A DNA stretch of 64,000 bases, taken from contig CAZWHQ010000004.1 of NCBI GenBank assembly GCA_964633715.1, positions 53,918 to 117,917 on the forward strand, given 5' to 3'. The stretch comes from JAUWVG01 sp964633715. GTDB lineage: Bacteria; Acidobacteriota; Aminicenantia; Aminicenantales; Aminicenantaceae. The translations under genes were made by a program, and so were the position numbers. A model generated the notes under the pieces. That model was not told where the DNA came from. It saw only the letters and a list, made by a program, of their open reading frames with translations, and searched no databases. Below, in pieces: positions 1 through 9,459 of the stretch; position 1 is the first letter of the stretch; each line of letters opens with the position of its first letter.

Positions 1-751
1 GTTCTTCCAGGTTGGATTTTCCGGAAATGGAAAAGCCTATTCTGGAGACGACATCGGCTCCGAATTGAGACTGGCTGTTTTCTGAGGCTATCTTGTCGAT
101 ACTTTTCCCCGAATTGAGATCGATAAGTTCAACAACAAGTGTTGTTGTGCCCAAATCGATTGCAATCCCATAACAGTGATTTGATGTATTGCCCTCTTCA
201 ATGGCGATAATTTCACTGTTTTTATGAATAACGGATGTGATTTTGTATTGGTTTTTTTCGAGGATTGGATGCACTGTTTTAAGCAGTCTAAGAGGAACAG
301 ACAATTTTGTGTTCTTTAAGCTCTTTTGGAAAAGTTCAATGAATGACTGGGGTTCGGCAAGTGTGGGTTTTGGCAGTTGGATAAAAAACTTTTTTACTGA
401 GGGATCCAAAGTCACAGGTGTTTTAACACCGGATTTCAAAATGTTCTGTTTTTGCAAAAGAGATTCTTCAGGAATATCAATTTTTAGATCGCTCTTGATA
501 TGAAAAAGACAGGCAAGTCGATATGTTTTTTCTAGATTTTTCTCCATAAGAAAGGATTCTTCCTGTTCCCCTAGAGGGGCGAGGTGGCCATCGATAATAT
601 TTACCAGGCATTTTCCGCACACTCCAAGAAGGCCGCAGTCTGACCGTAGATTTATCCCTGCTTTTTGTAGGGCATCTGCAAGGAGAGTATCCTCTTCGAC
701 AGAAATTGTTTTGTTTAAGGGAAATATTTCGATGCTGAATTTCTGGCTCAT
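1..751 (-). CDS. RACo-like ferredoxin/ASKHA corrinoid-activation protein (partial, N-terminal 250 aa)
   Basis: The gene starts at ATG 751 on the minus strand and runs off the left edge. The N-terminal ~85 residues are a plant-type [2Fe-2S] ferredoxin domain: Cys39, Cys44, Cys47 in a CGLLGVCGKC motif and Cys81 in an LACLFHI context. A linker follows, then around residue 210 an ASKHA-type ATP-binding start (GIAIDLGTTTLVVELID). This architecture is that of COG3894/DUF4445 proteins, including RACo and RamA, which reductively reactivate the cobalt of corrinoid proteins using ATP. The downstream part with the rest of the ASKHA fold is outside the window. The family assignment is strong; the corrinoid partner is unknown. 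The window holds two possible corrinoid contexts, a homocysteine methyltransferase family gene (31899-32789) and RdhA (55017-56417), but neither is adjacent. Confidence 0.85.
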   Translation of the reverse strand, partial: MSQKFSIEIFPLNKTISVEEDTLLADALQKAGINLRSDCGLLGVCGKCLVNIIDGHLAPLGEQEESFLMEKNLEKTYRLACLFHIKSDLKIDIPEESLLQKQNILKSGVKTPVTLDPSVKKFFIQLPKPTLAEPQSFIELFQKSLKNTKLSVPLRLLKTVHPILEKNQYKITSVIHKNSEIIAIEEGNTSNHCYGIAIDLGTTTLVVELIDLNSGKSIDKIASENSQSQFGADVVSRIGFSISGKSNLEE

Positions 752-876
752 TACCCCATAGTGTATTGCATTATTGTTCTGTTTGGCAAGATTTTCTGTT
801 TTACGTAAAAGACAAATGATTCAAGTTTTAGTACACTGGAGTTGAAAAAGGAAAATTTGAAAAAGAGGAGTTTGCT

Positions 877-1224
877 ATGCCAATGAATTTGAAAAGTTAT
901 GTCATCGATGGCTATGTTATTGAGATTTTTAGCATTGATAAACGGGGGAAGAGAACACGTTGGGGAGACAAATTGATTAAACTGTATTCGGAAGGAAAAA
1001 ACGTTGGGCAGGCTGTATTTGCATCTGAAGGAGAAAGGCCACCGGAGCCTTATCACTCAGAAGAAAAAATCTATTATTTTGCCCCCTCCAGCCAGTATCA
1101 GGTTATCCTTGATCTTCTGAGAAATATGGAAGCAAATCCTGTATATTTTGCATGGAGACCTACGAATGATCCGAAGGAAACCAATGATGGGGATGCTGTA
1201 TTCTACACAGATCAAATTAAATGA
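877..1224 (+). CDS. Hypothetical protein, 115 aa
   Basis: A small cytoplasmic-looking protein with no signal peptide or membrane segment, preceded by a good ribosome site (AGAGGAG about 7 bases before ATG 877). It is rich in aromatic and charged residues, with a C-terminal stretch containing YFAWRP. I do not recognise a family. It stands alone: the upstream neighbour is divergent and the next gene lies 123 bases downstream behind its own repeat-rich leader. Its ribosome site and codon usage like its neighbours support it being real. Confidence 0.6.
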   Translation: MPMNLKSYVIDGYVIEIFSIDKRGKRTRWGDKLIKLYSEGKNVGQAVFASEGERPPEPYHSEEKIYYFAPSSQYQVILDLLRNMEANPVYFAWRPTNDPKETNDGDAVFYTDQIK

Positions 1225-1300
1225 TCGTGTTGTATTCAAAAAAATGGATCGGAAGCTTATCATTTAGAAAATCAATTTAGAAAAACACGCTACCTGGAAT

Positions 1301-1340
1301 TAGTATAGTTAAGTATATTAAAGTATATTAAAGTATAGTC
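1301..1340 (+). repeat. Four tandem 10-bp repeats upstream of an HTH gene
   Basis: Four consecutive 10-base units read TAGTATAGTT, AAGTATATTA, AAGTATATTA, AAGTATAGTC and end 7 bases before the ATG at 1348. The two central units are identical and the outer two share GTATAGT. The spacing equals one DNA helical turn, so equal faces of the helix are presented. An operator or autoregulatory site for the adjacent HTH protein is a reasonable inference. Confidence 0.65.
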
Positions 1341-1347
1341 AAAAAGA

Positions 1348-1626
1348 ATGAGAATTTTGAAATTTGGTAAAAAAAAGATCAAGCAGTATACGGTCAAGGA
1401 CTTGATGGAGATACTGGATATATCCAAAGTGACAGCGTTGAAGTTACTCAAGTCCGGTCAATTGAGGTCAATCCGAATAGGCCGACAGTATTGGATCAAT
1501 GAGGACGACTTGATCGAATTTCTCCTCGGAGATCAAAATCGTATTAAAGAAACTTATGAAGATGTTTTAAAATTAAAGGTTAGAAATCCTTTTTACAGAT
1601 TTATTTTGAAACGTCTGCTGAAATAG
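1348..1626 (+). CDS. Small HTH (excisionase/MerR-like, HTH_17) DNA-binding protein
   Basis: The 92-residue protein carries a winged-helix excisionase-type domain at about residues 12-55: YTVKDLMEILDISKVTALKLL, then LRSIRIGRQYWINEDDLIEFL. This is the usual HTH_17 layout with the recognition helix followed by a beta wing and an xxDLxxFL helix. The basic C-terminal tail (FYRFILKRLLK) is not part of the domain. The start is ATG 1348, right behind four 10-bp repeats that replace a clear ribosome site. The 3' end overlaps the convergent phosphoesterase gene by 26 bases. No integrase is visible nearby, so a role as a transcription factor rather than a recombination directionality factor is more likely. 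Confidence 0.75.
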   Translation: MRILKFGKKKIKQYTVKDLMEILDISKVTALKLLKSGQLRSIRIGRQYWINEDDLIEFLLGDQNRIKETYEDVLKLKVRNPFYRFILKRLLK

Positions 1627-2818
1627 TGAAAGATTCTCTTCTCTCTCCATTTGATTCAAGAACATCCACAGTTAATTTTTTCTGAGAGACTAAAACCTTA
1701 AAAATAGTATCCTTCGCTCCGATAACGAGTGGGTAAAGGTGCTCGTTATTAGGCTGGAGAATTTCAAACCGGTGAGTATGCCCACAGATAAGAAGGTCTA
1801 TTCCAACATCATTAAAAATTGGACCCCATGACTTCCTTATATATTGCTCTCCATGTCCGATTCTTCCCTCTCTTCCTGTATAAGGAGGAATATGACAGAT
1901 CACAATCTGAAACACGGCATTCGAGAAATCTTCTTTTTTGGAATTCTCTTCCAACCACTCAGCCTGTAAATCGCGGTATCTGTCAAAATCGGCCAGACCT
2001 GCATATACAGGGTGAGAATCGGGTTTATCTTCCCCGGTGTCCAAAACAATAAAATGAGCGGGTCCATGGTTGAACGAGTAGTAATACCTGTTATCTCTTG
2101 GAGGGATATATTCAGGAAGATGTCTAGCAAGAATCCCTCTGGTCTCATGATTCCCCCTGATAAGAATAAAAGGAGTGTTTTTGGCAAATTTATTCACACA
2201 CGTATCCAGAAAGCCGGCAAAAATTTGATTTTCATCTTCAAAATGATTGATGGAGTCTCCGTTGAGAAATATCATGTCGATTTTATCCCAGGAAACAGCT
2301 TGAATTTGTGTATTCAGCCTTGCGGCATCTTCGTGAATGTCACAGACAACATAAAATGTCGTTGATTCCTGCAGAGGATTGAGCGTTTTAAAGGTGAAAA
2401 TATCACTCACAACGGTTGTTCCAAAGAGAACCTCGTAGGGTTGAAATTGCACGATTTCTTTCGAGATGACGCGGTATCTGTACGATTTTCCCGGTTCCAG
2501 ATCACGGATAATAATTTTGTGGTTTTTTGTATAGGCATCAATGAGGCCATGGGAACTGCTGACCTCTGTCTGGACAAGGCTTCCCCATTGAGGGAAAGTC
2601 AACAAATTCTCACCTGTACCGTATTCAATTCTTGACACACAATTTTTATTTGTAAACCACATGATTGTGACTGAATTCTCTGTAATATTCTGAAGATATG
2701 GTCCATGTGTTATGGCTAGAGCCTCGCTTTTTTCTTCCTGTGCAAATATCTGACCGGAGAATAGAAAAAAGAATACGAAAAAAAATAGCGAAATATAAAT
2801 TTGAAGTCTCTTAATCAT
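1601..2818 (-). CDS. Secreted metallophosphoesterase (purple acid phosphatase-like)
   Basis: I choose ATG 2818 because GGAG lies 7 bases upstream and a signal peptide begins there (MIKRLQIYISLFFFVFFFLF, cleavage near IFAQ). A longer in-frame start at 2866 would bury the signal peptide. A fibronectin-III-like N-terminal domain (about 35-140) is followed by a calcineurin-type phosphoesterase domain. Metal-site motifs are present in order: VVCDIHE, NGDSINH, RGNHE, CHIPPYTGR and CGHTHRF. This is the standard layout of secreted purple-acid-phosphatase-like enzymes, acting on phosphomonoesters or diesters in the periplasm or outside. The precise substrate cannot be told. The 3' end overlaps the convergent HTH gene. 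Confidence 0.88.
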   Translation of the reverse strand: MIKRLQIYISLFFFVFFFLFSGQIFAQEEKSEALAITHGPYLQNITENSVTIMWFTNKNCVSRIEYGTGENLLTFPQWGSLVQTEVSSSHGLIDAYTKNHKIIIRDLEPGKSYRYRVISKEIVQFQPYEVLFGTTVVSDIFTFKTLNPLQESTTFYVVCDIHEDAARLNTQIQAVSWDKIDMIFLNGDSINHFEDENQIFAGFLDTCVNKFAKNTPFILIRGNHETRGILARHLPEYIPPRDNRYYYSFNHGPAHFIVLDTGEDKPDSHPVYAGLADFDRYRDLQAEWLEENSKKEDFSNAVFQIVICHIPPYTGREGRIGHGEQYIRKSWGPIFNDVGIDLLICGHTHRFEILQPNNEHLYPLVIGAKDTIFKVLVSQKKLTVDVLESNGERRESFTISADVSK

Positions 2819-3087
2819 ATTGTTCTCCAATAAAGAATTTTTGCATCTGTTTGGACAAGTATACAACTTTGTCTTTGTCTAAGTCTCGCAATTCATCACC
2901 ATTTTTATAAAGAAAAAGCAGAAATAAAACGCAATAAATTCTTGTTTTTATGATAACTAATTCATATAATTTGAATTCTTCTCATGAGAAATCACTTCTT
3001 GCTCTTTAGAAAATTTACCTTATTTCTCATCCGTTTTCAAACTGCGGATATTAGTCCATATTCATTAAAATATTAGGAGGGACTTAA

Positions 3088-5670
3088 ATGAAAAGAAAAT
3101 TATCGCCAGGACATCGTGTTTTTATGTTGTTTGTGTGTGGGGGGCTTCTTCTGTCCTTTAGTACACAGGCCATAGCAGAAAGCATTCCTGTCAAAAAAGC
3201 CAATTACAAGCTGGCTGAAAGATTCTCACCTGCAAAATTGAGAAATATGGCATTTTCAACGAGTGTCAGTCCTCATTGGCTGAAACTCAGTGAACGCTTC
3301 TGGTACAGCTACGAAACGAGCGAAGGACAGACATTCTATATTGTAGATCCGGCCAGAAAGACTAAGAAATCCATCTTCGATAACGTCAAGATGGCGGCCC
3401 TTTTAACAAACATGACAAAAGATCCGTACGAGGCGAAACATCTTCCCATCAACACCATCAAATTTATCAAAGACGAAACTGCGATCTATTTTAAGGTGGC
3501 AAAAAATGAAGACGTTCTTGCTGCAGAAAAGAGGGAGGCCGAGTGGGAACAAAAGGATGAAGAGAAAGACAAAGAACAGACTGAAGAAGTAAAAAAGAAA
3601 AGAGAAAAAAGCGAAATCGAAAAAGCCAAAGAGGAAGCCCAGAAGTTCCATCATTTCGAATACGATTTAGCCTCGGGAAAACTGACTATGTTGGAAGACT
3701 TTGTGGACGAGCCTAACAGGGCAAGGTGGGCCAACATTTCCCCGGATGGAGAAACCGTTCTGTTCGGGCGACATTACAACCTTTACTCCATGTCCAAAGC
3801 AGACTATGAAAAATGGCTGAACAATCCCGATGACGAGACCATCGAAGAAATCCAGCTGACCACAGATGGAGAGGAACACTTCGCCTATCACGGTGGCGGC
3901 CGCGGAGAAACCAATGTCACCAAGGAAAAAGAGAAGGACGATCGCAAATCCGTCCGGGTTTACTGGTCACATGATTCAAAGAAATTTGCCATGACAAGAA
4001 CGGATTCCAGAGAGGTCAAGGACCTCTGGGTTATAAATTCCGTTGCGGACCCCCGGCCCACATTGGAAACCTACAAATATCAAATGCCCGGTGAGGCCGA
4101 AGCTCCGCAGGAAGAATTGTTTGTTTTCGACCTGGAGTCAAAAGAAAAAACACTTATCAAGGCTGACGCCTTCAAAGACCAGACCCTTTCAATTTTTAGC
4201 CACAGATATCCGGTCAATACGCGAGATGACAGAAATCGAGCCACCATGTGGATTTCTGAATCTCCTGACAAACTTTATTTTTCACGAACCAGCCGGGATT
4301 TAAAACGCATCGATACCTGCGTAGCCAACACCTCCACTGGAGAGGTCACAATACTCATCGAGGAACGGCTTAACACCTATGTGGAGACAAGAAGCATCGG
4401 ATTCGTCAATAACGGCCAGGAGCTCATACACTGGTCAGAGAGAGACGGCTGGGCGCATTTTTATCTTTATGACGGTGACGGAAATCTCAAAAAACAATTG
4501 ACATCAGGACCCTTCCATTGTGAGAACATCGTTAGTCTCGATGAAAAGAACAGGATTCTCTATTTTACCGCCAACGGGCGGGAGAAGGGAGAAGATCCTT
4601 ACTATCTCCACCTGTACCGGGTCAATTTTGACGGAACAGGCCTCAAGCTCCTCAATAAAGATGAGTTCAACCATTCTGTCTCGGGAGATGATACGAACAA
4701 GTATTTTACGGATAATTTTTCTCGAGTCGACACCGTTCCCGTCTCTGTACTCCTGGACAATCAAGGCAACAAAATATTGGATTTAGAAACAGCTGATCTT
4801 TCACTTCTCGAAGCAGCCGGTTTCAAATTTCCCGAACCGTTCAAGGTCAAGGCCGCCGATGGAATCACTGATCTCTATGGCGTCATGTACAAACCTTTTG
4901 ACTTTGATGAAACCAAAAGCTATCCAATCATCGCCTACGTCTATCCTGGACCTCAGACGGAATCCGTGTCCAAATCCTTTTCTTCAAGAGGAGATACAAA
5001 TTACAGATTAGCTCAGTTTGGTTTTGTTGTCATCACTGTCGGGAATCGCGGGGGCCATCCCAGCCGATCGAAATGGTACCACAATTATGGTTACGGAAAC
5101 CTGAGAGATTACGGTCTAGCTGATAAAAAGGCTGTCATTGAACAATTGGCCGATAGGCATGACTTTATCAACATCGATAAAGTGGGTATTTTTGGCCATT
5201 CGGGAGGCGGATTCATGTCAACAGCCGCCCTTCTGGTTTACCCGGATTTCTTTAAGGTGGCGGTCTCTTCTTCAGGAAACCACGAAAATAACATTTACAA
5301 CAGATGGTGGAGTGAGAAACATCACGGTGTTGACGAAATCGTCGATAAGGACGGAAATATCACATTTAAGTACGATATCGAGAAGAACTCCGAAATTGCC
5401 GGTAATCTTAAGGGACGTTTGCTCATTACGACCGGTGATATCGACAACAATGTTCATCCTGGAAATACAATCAGACTTGCCAATGCCCTTATCAAGGCTA
5501 ACAAGAGGTTTGACTTCTTTCTGTTTCCCGGGCAGAGGCACGGATATGGCTCGATGAATGAGTACTTTTTTTGGCTGAGAGCCGACTATTTCTGTAAACA
5601 CCTTATCGGTGACTACTCACAGAGCGTTGATATCGATGAGATCAATAGGGATATCGAGAAGAAAAGATAA
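3088..5670 (+). CDS. Secreted S9 family peptidase (DPP-IV-like, S9B)
   Basis: An 860-residue prolyl oligopeptidase-family enzyme with a signal peptide ending near residue 30 (TQAIAES). The N-terminal beta-propeller (DPPIV_N type) occupies about 60-600 and the alpha/beta hydrolase domain the last ~250 residues. The triad is visible: Ser705 in GHSGGG, Asp786 in GDIDNNVHP and His818 in GQRHGYG. The start is supported by AGGAGGG about 7 bases upstream. Odd feature: a highly charged Lys/Glu-rich insert at about residues 146-186, predicted helical, within the propeller region. The enzyme probably releases dipeptides from oligopeptides in the periplasm. Monocistronic by context. Confidence 0.93.
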   Translation: MKRKLSPGHRVFMLFVCGGLLLSFSTQAIAESIPVKKANYKLAERFSPAKLRNMAFSTSVSPHWLKLSERFWYSYETSEGQTFYIVDPARKTKKSIFDNVKMAALLTNMTKDPYEAKHLPINTIKFIKDETAIYFKVAKNEDVLAAEKREAEWEQKDEEKDKEQTEEVKKKREKSEIEKAKEEAQKFHHFEYDLASGKLTMLEDFVDEPNRARWANISPDGETVLFGRHYNLYSMSKADYEKWLNNPDDETIEEIQLTTDGEEHFAYHGGGRGETNVTKEKEKDDRKSVRVYWSHDSKKFAMTRTDSREVKDLWVINSVADPRPTLETYKYQMPGEAEAPQEELFVFDLESKEKTLIKADAFKDQTLSIFSHRYPVNTRDDRNRATMWISESPDKLYFSRTSRDLKRIDTCVANTSTGEVTILIEERLNTYVETRSIGFVNNGQELIHWSERDGWAHFYLYDGDGNLKKQLTSGPFHCENIVSLDEKNRILYFTANGREKGEDPYYLHLYRVNFDGTGLKLLNKDEFNHSVSGDDTNKYFTDNFSRVDTVPVSVLLDNQGNKILDLETADLSLLEAAGFKFPEPFKVKAADGITDLYGVMYKPFDFDETKSYPIIAYVYPGPQTESVSKSFSSRGDTNYRLAQFGFVVITVGNRGGHPSRSKWYHNYGYGNLRDYGLADKKAVIEQLADRHDFINIDKVGIFGHSGGGFMSTAALLVYPDFFKVAVSSSGNHENNIYNRWWSEKHHGVDEIVDKDGNITFKYDIEKNSEIAGNLKGRLLITTGDIDNNVHPGNTIRLANALIKANKRFDFFLFPGQRHGYGSMNEYFFWLRADYFCKHLIGDYSQSVDIDEINRDIEKKR

Positions 5671-5730
5671 GGAAAACGAACACGAACACGAAAGCTTCGC
5701 ATCGAATCCTAACTTGAAGGCCAGATTTAG

Positions 5731-5982
5731 GTTTTTTTAAAGTATATTTGGATCTGGTTTTTTACCTGCAGGGGATCGGGAATCCTGTTCCGTCTAAAAT
5801 CTATGGAGACAAAGGATCTCTATTTGAGATGTGTAGATTCGGTTGTCTTCGGTTCCGTCGTGAGTGGACTCAGTTTAATGGATGCCTTTGGCGAAGTTCA
5901 ATATGAAGTCACTCTAAGCCAAAAAAGACAGAGACTGACTGTTGTTGAGGGAATACTTGAATTTAAGGTTCTGTTTCCCTAG
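5731..5982 (+). pseudogene. Possible gene fragment in the 5671-6049 intergenic stretch
   Basis: The 380-base stretch between the S9 peptidase and the ABC permease has one open frame with protein-like composition. It is open from 5731 to the TAG at 5980-5982, with a possible ATG at 5803 giving 59 residues (METKDLYLRCVDSVVFGSVV and onward). No ribosome site precedes ATG 5803 and I do not recognise the product. It may be a short gene or the leftover C-terminal part of a lost gene. Confidence 0.25.
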
Positions 5983-6049
5983 TGTTTCCTCCCAAATAAG
6001 CCATCTCCATGTGTTTGACTATTAAAATATGACTTGATATAAGCCAGGT

Positions 6050-7309
6050 ATGATTGTTTCTTCAAAGAGTCCCGGCTTTGCTTTTCTTCGATTTCATCTC
6101 AATGTAGGCGCACGCCTGGCAGCGAAAATTCTGGCTCCGTTGATTTCCGTATTTTTTGCCGCTCTTTATCTCTTTAAAATAGATTTTTTTATTGTTCTGG
6201 TTCGTGCTTTACTCGTTGACAGCCATTTTATAGTGTCTGGTCTTATTTATTCTGCGATTATGGTTGGGACTTCGCGTATGATCTCTCCACGAATCTGCTT
6301 AGGGCTTAACGGCTGGATCCGACACCTTCCTCTGAAAAGCCGGTCGAATAGAAGGCTGGCCCTCATCTCTATCTTTATAGCCCAGATGCCCGTGCTGTTA
6401 TCGCTGTCTCTCCCCACTCTGCTGTTATCCAACAGCCTTGGAATAAATCCTGCAGTTTATTTTGCCGGGCTGCCTGTGCTGGGCCTATCGTCCGCTCTTT
6501 TTATATTGCCTATTCAGAACAGTGTCTTCATCAAGCCGTTTGTACTTGGAGCATGTATTTTGTCAGCATCCGGCAACTGGATGATGTTAATTGTGGGTGT
6601 TTTCCTCTTCGTGATTTGCGATCTCCTTTCCGGTCCGCTTGAAACCGGGAAAAAACGTCAGCAGTTTGGCAAAGTTAAAAAAGGAGTCTGGTTGGGTTTT
6701 TTTATTGTTTGGAGAGCCCTGAAATGGAGGTTAGGATTTCCATATATTCTTTCGATTTTCACTCTCAGTCTGGCACGGATTTTTGTTCAGAATAACGACC
6801 TAAGTCCTGAGTTATCAAGTAAAATATTTCTATTTGGAGGGGCATGCAGTGTTGTCGTTTTTTGTGCTTTTCTTGCTCATATGCTGGCTGTCCGGAGGCC
6901 GCCGTGGCCCTGGTCTCGTTCACTTCCCTGGTCCTCCAGGCAAAGAGTTTTGATGAATGTTGGCTATATGGCCGCATTAGTCACTCCGCTTCTTTTGATG
7001 GCATTTGTGATGGAGAGAAAGACGTTTTTTCCTTTACTGCTCAGTTTTCCATCACTGTGTTTTCTTTCCTCATGGACAATGAGCCGCGCTTTTAATCTCC
7101 GGACTGGTGCGTACGGGACGATTTTTGTTCATGGAATGGTCGGAGCTTTGCTGCTCTGTCTCTTTCCCTTAATATCTATTGTGTATTTTTGTCTCGCTCC
7201 GATCCTTTTTTGGCAGGCTGTCGAGCAGGAACGTCTCCTTAAAGTGAGTCTGTGGTTGGAAAGGCATCACCTGGCTGCCGGGGATTCTTTATCATGGAGG
7301 CAGGAATGA
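6050..7309 (+). CDS. ABC exporter permease-like multi-spanning membrane protein
   Basis: A 419-residue, very hydrophobic protein with about 10 predicted membrane helices and short polar loops (for example KRQQFGKVKKG and RRPPWPWSRSLPW). It has no family signature I can name with certainty. Its stop overlaps the ATG of an ABC ATPase in an ATGA at 7306-7309, so the two are translationally coupled and it is most simply the membrane subunit. The start at 6050 has only a weak upstream site (CCAGG); a slightly different start is possible. Substrate unknown. Confidence 0.7.
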   Translation: MIVSSKSPGFAFLRFHLNVGARLAAKILAPLISVFFAALYLFKIDFFIVLVRALLVDSHFIVSGLIYSAIMVGTSRMISPRICLGLNGWIRHLPLKSRSNRRLALISIFIAQMPVLLSLSLPTLLLSNSLGINPAVYFAGLPVLGLSSALFILPIQNSVFIKPFVLGACILSASGNWMMLIVGVFLFVICDLLSGPLETGKKRQQFGKVKKGVWLGFFIVWRALKWRLGFPYILSIFTLSLARIFVQNNDLSPELSSKIFLFGGACSVVVFCAFLAHMLAVRRPPWPWSRSLPWSSRQRVLMNVGYMAALVTPLLLMAFVMERKTFFPLLLSFPSLCFLSSWTMSRAFNLRTGAYGTIFVHGMVGALLLCLFPLISIVYFCLAPILFWQAVEQERLLKVSLWLERHHLAAGDSLSWRQE

Positions 7310-8007
7310 TTCGATTTGTTGATGCATTTTATAAATACGAAAAAACAAATCCTGTATTGTTGGGGATTAACCTGGAAATAACATCTGGCCTCACTTTACT
7401 TGTCGGGCCTAACGGATGTGGAAAAAGCACGTTATTAAAAATAGCTGCAGGAGTTGAAAAACTGGACTCCGGATCTGTCTTTATCCAGAATTTTGACCTT
7501 TGGACAGATGAAGTGGCTGCGCGGAAGAATCTGGCCTATCTCCCCGAACAGCCTGATTTGACTCCCTATGCCTCGATCAGAGAGATTTTGGATCTTGTCT
7601 GCCGGCTGCGAAGAGAGCCTACCAAGAAGGGGAGAGAGGCGCTGGAATTTTTCGGAATAGAGAAAATCTCAGAAAAAACAGTCAGGGAACTGTCTATGGG
7701 GCAGAGAAGACGTGCCGTTTTTGCTGCCTGTAAGATCGGACTCCCTTTTTACATCCTGCTCGATGAGCCTTTAGAAGGAATGGATCTTCGTATTCAGAAA
7801 AAAATCCTTGAGTGGATCAGAATTCGTTTAAAAGATGGGGTAAACATGATTGTTGTCTCTCATTCCATAGTCCCTTTCCTGGAATTTGTTACAAGAATTT
7901 TGACGATATATGAAGGTCAAACGTTTCTTTATGAAACCCTGCCGGCAAATCAAAACGAGAAACGAGACTTTATAAATAATCTTGCTCAGGGTATTCTTCC
8001 AAAGTGA
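7306..8007 (+). CDS. ABC transporter ATP-binding protein
   Basis: ATG 7306 lies in an ATGA overlap with the permease stop and follows GGAGGCAGG, so I prefer it to an in-frame upstream GTG/ATG. The 233-residue protein has Walker A GPNGCGKST, signature LSMGQRR, and Walker B YILLDEP with the following switch His in VVSHS. It is a single cytoplasmic nucleotide-binding domain. With the preceding permease it should form an exporter-type ABC system (ABC-2-like organisation). The next gene overlaps it by a GTGA, extending the operon. Confidence 0.92.
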   Translation: MIRFVDAFYKYEKTNPVLLGINLEITSGLTLLVGPNGCGKSTLLKIAAGVEKLDSGSVFIQNFDLWTDEVAARKNLAYLPEQPDLTPYASIREILDLVCRLRREPTKKGREALEFFGIEKISEKTVRELSMGQRRRAVFAACKIGLPFYILLDEPLEGMDLRIQKKILEWIRIRLKDGVNMIVVSHSIVPFLEFVTRILTIYEGQTFLYETLPANQNEKRDFINNLAQGILPK

Positions 8008-8804
8008 TAGACTCTCTCTTTTTGTTTCAAATGAGTCTTTCTTTTATTGTTGGGAGTCTTTGGGTTTTTCTGACCACACTTCTCGCCGATCGGTTTGGGA
8101 GCAAAATTGGTGGCTTTATCGGAGGTCTTCCCTCAACAGCCGCTGTCTCGTTTTTCTTTATTGGACTCACTCAATCGCCGATTTTCGCTGCACAAGCGAC
8201 AACCGTTTTCCCCATGAGTTATGCGTTTACAGGTCTATTTCTGGTCTTGTACGCACTTTTCTGGCGCCATGGCTTCATCGTCACATTAAGCGGCTCTCTT
8301 TCTGTTTGGTTTCTCCTTTCTGCCTGTGTTGTGCTGCTCGATGTGGATTCTTATGTTCTTTCTGTTGGTTTTTATATGGTTGTTCTTATTTTGGCCGTAT
8401 ATACTCTCGAATTCAGATTAAAAATTCCATCGATTGGAAAAGAGGATATCCATTATTCTGTTCCTCAATATGCGATTAGAGCGGTATTTGGCGGTTTTAT
8501 TGTGGCTTTAGCTGTTTTTTTGAGTCACATTGGAGGCCCTGTGTTCGGAGGCATTTTTTCAGCGTTCCCAGCTGTTTTTATCTCGATTCTGATAATCAAC
8601 TACAGATCGAGAGGGATGGAATTTTCTCGCGCTATGACTAAACCGCTGCTTGTCACAGGAATGGTGTCCATTTTTTTTTACAGTGTTGGAGTCAGGTACT
8701 TCTATCCATCTTTTGGACTGTGGTGGGGGACTTTCGGAGCTTATGTCGTTGCTTTATTCGGCGCCCTCTTTTCGTGCCTTGTGATTCAAAAAAAACTTAC
8801 TTGA
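8004..8804 (+). CDS. Membrane protein with two DUF3147-like halves
   Basis: Starts at GTG 8004 in a GTGA overlap with the ABC ATPase stop, so it belongs to the same operon. The 266-residue protein has about 8 membrane helices. Two halves carry a similar signature: RFGSKIGGFIGGLPSTAAVSF near residue 32 and GGPVFGGIFSAFPAVFIS near residue 180. This Gly-Gly...Pro pattern resembles DUF3147-type proteins, which normally hold a single unit, so an internal duplication is likely. Function is unknown. Context suggests a part in, or partner of, the exporter. Confidence 0.65.
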   Translation: MIDSLFLFQMSLSFIVGSLWVFLTTLLADRFGSKIGGFIGGLPSTAAVSFFFIGLTQSPIFAAQATTVFPMSYAFTGLFLVLYALFWRHGFIVTLSGSLSVWFLLSACVVLLDVDSYVLSVGFYMVVLILAVYTLEFRLKIPSIGKEDIHYSVPQYAIRAVFGGFIVALAVFLSHIGGPVFGGIFSAFPAVFISILIINYRSRGMEFSRAMTKPLLVTGMVSIFFYSVGVRYFYPSFGLWWGTFGAYVVALFGALFSCLVIQKKLT

Positions 8805-8934
8805 AATTCCACCGTGTTATCTTAGTAAATTTTTATCGACTGGCTAAAGACTCATTGTTGAAATCATGGAAATATTGATATTTCTGAAATGACGTTGGAG
8901 ATTTTTTTAAAAATTTGATAAAAAGAAGACAGAC

Positions 8935-9426
8935 ATGGATCCCATCATTTTTGAAGACAACGTCAAGTATGATCTCTGGTTCAAAATCATTCTTGTCGGC
9001 TCCATCGTTGTCCTCATTGCGGTGGGGATCATGTTTTTCATCGATGCCTATTCCAGAGATATTCTCCCTGAAGAGCCCATGGAAGATTCCAAGATCGGGG
9101 CTATTATTATGTTTGTTGCAACGGCTTTTCTTTTGCTCGTGTACGGTGCAGTTCTACCGAGAAAACTATTTATCTACAGGGATAAAATCCGGATCAAATA
9201 CGGCTTGTTTTTCTATAATATTCCTTTTTCGAAAATTGATTTCTACGCTAAAACCAGAGGTCTTCCCTTAGGCAATTACTTAATCTCTGCAACATCTCTC
9301 AAGAATCAGATCGAGATTGTCCGTAAGAGAGGCTTGAAAATTAGAATTTCTCCCAGTCGTATGGATTTCTTTTTAGAAGCTTTTAATCGAGCAGTGGAAG
9401 ACTGGGAAAAATATCAACCAAGATAG
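8935..9426 (+). CDS. Membrane protein with PH-like domain
   Basis: A 163-residue protein with two N-terminal membrane helices (about 17-38 and 57-75), followed by a cytoplasmic beta-rich segment (RKLFIYRDKIRIKYGLFFYN onward) of bacterial PH-domain type. A helix near the C-terminus (FLEAFNRAVEDWEKY) closes the fold as in PH domains. Such proteins are membrane-associated with unknown ligands. AGAAGACAG precedes the ATG. It stands before a stretch of decayed genes. Confidence 0.6.
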   Translation: MDPIIFEDNVKYDLWFKIILVGSIVVLIAVGIMFFIDAYSRDILPEEPMEDSKIGAIIMFVATAFLLLVYGAVLPRKLFIYRDKIRIKYGLFFYNIPFSKIDFYAKTRGLPLGNYLISATSLKNQIEIVRKRGLKIRISPSRMDFFLEAFNRAVEDWEKYQPR

Positions 9427-9459
9427 ATTTACGTGTGATCTTGATGTTTATAACATAAA

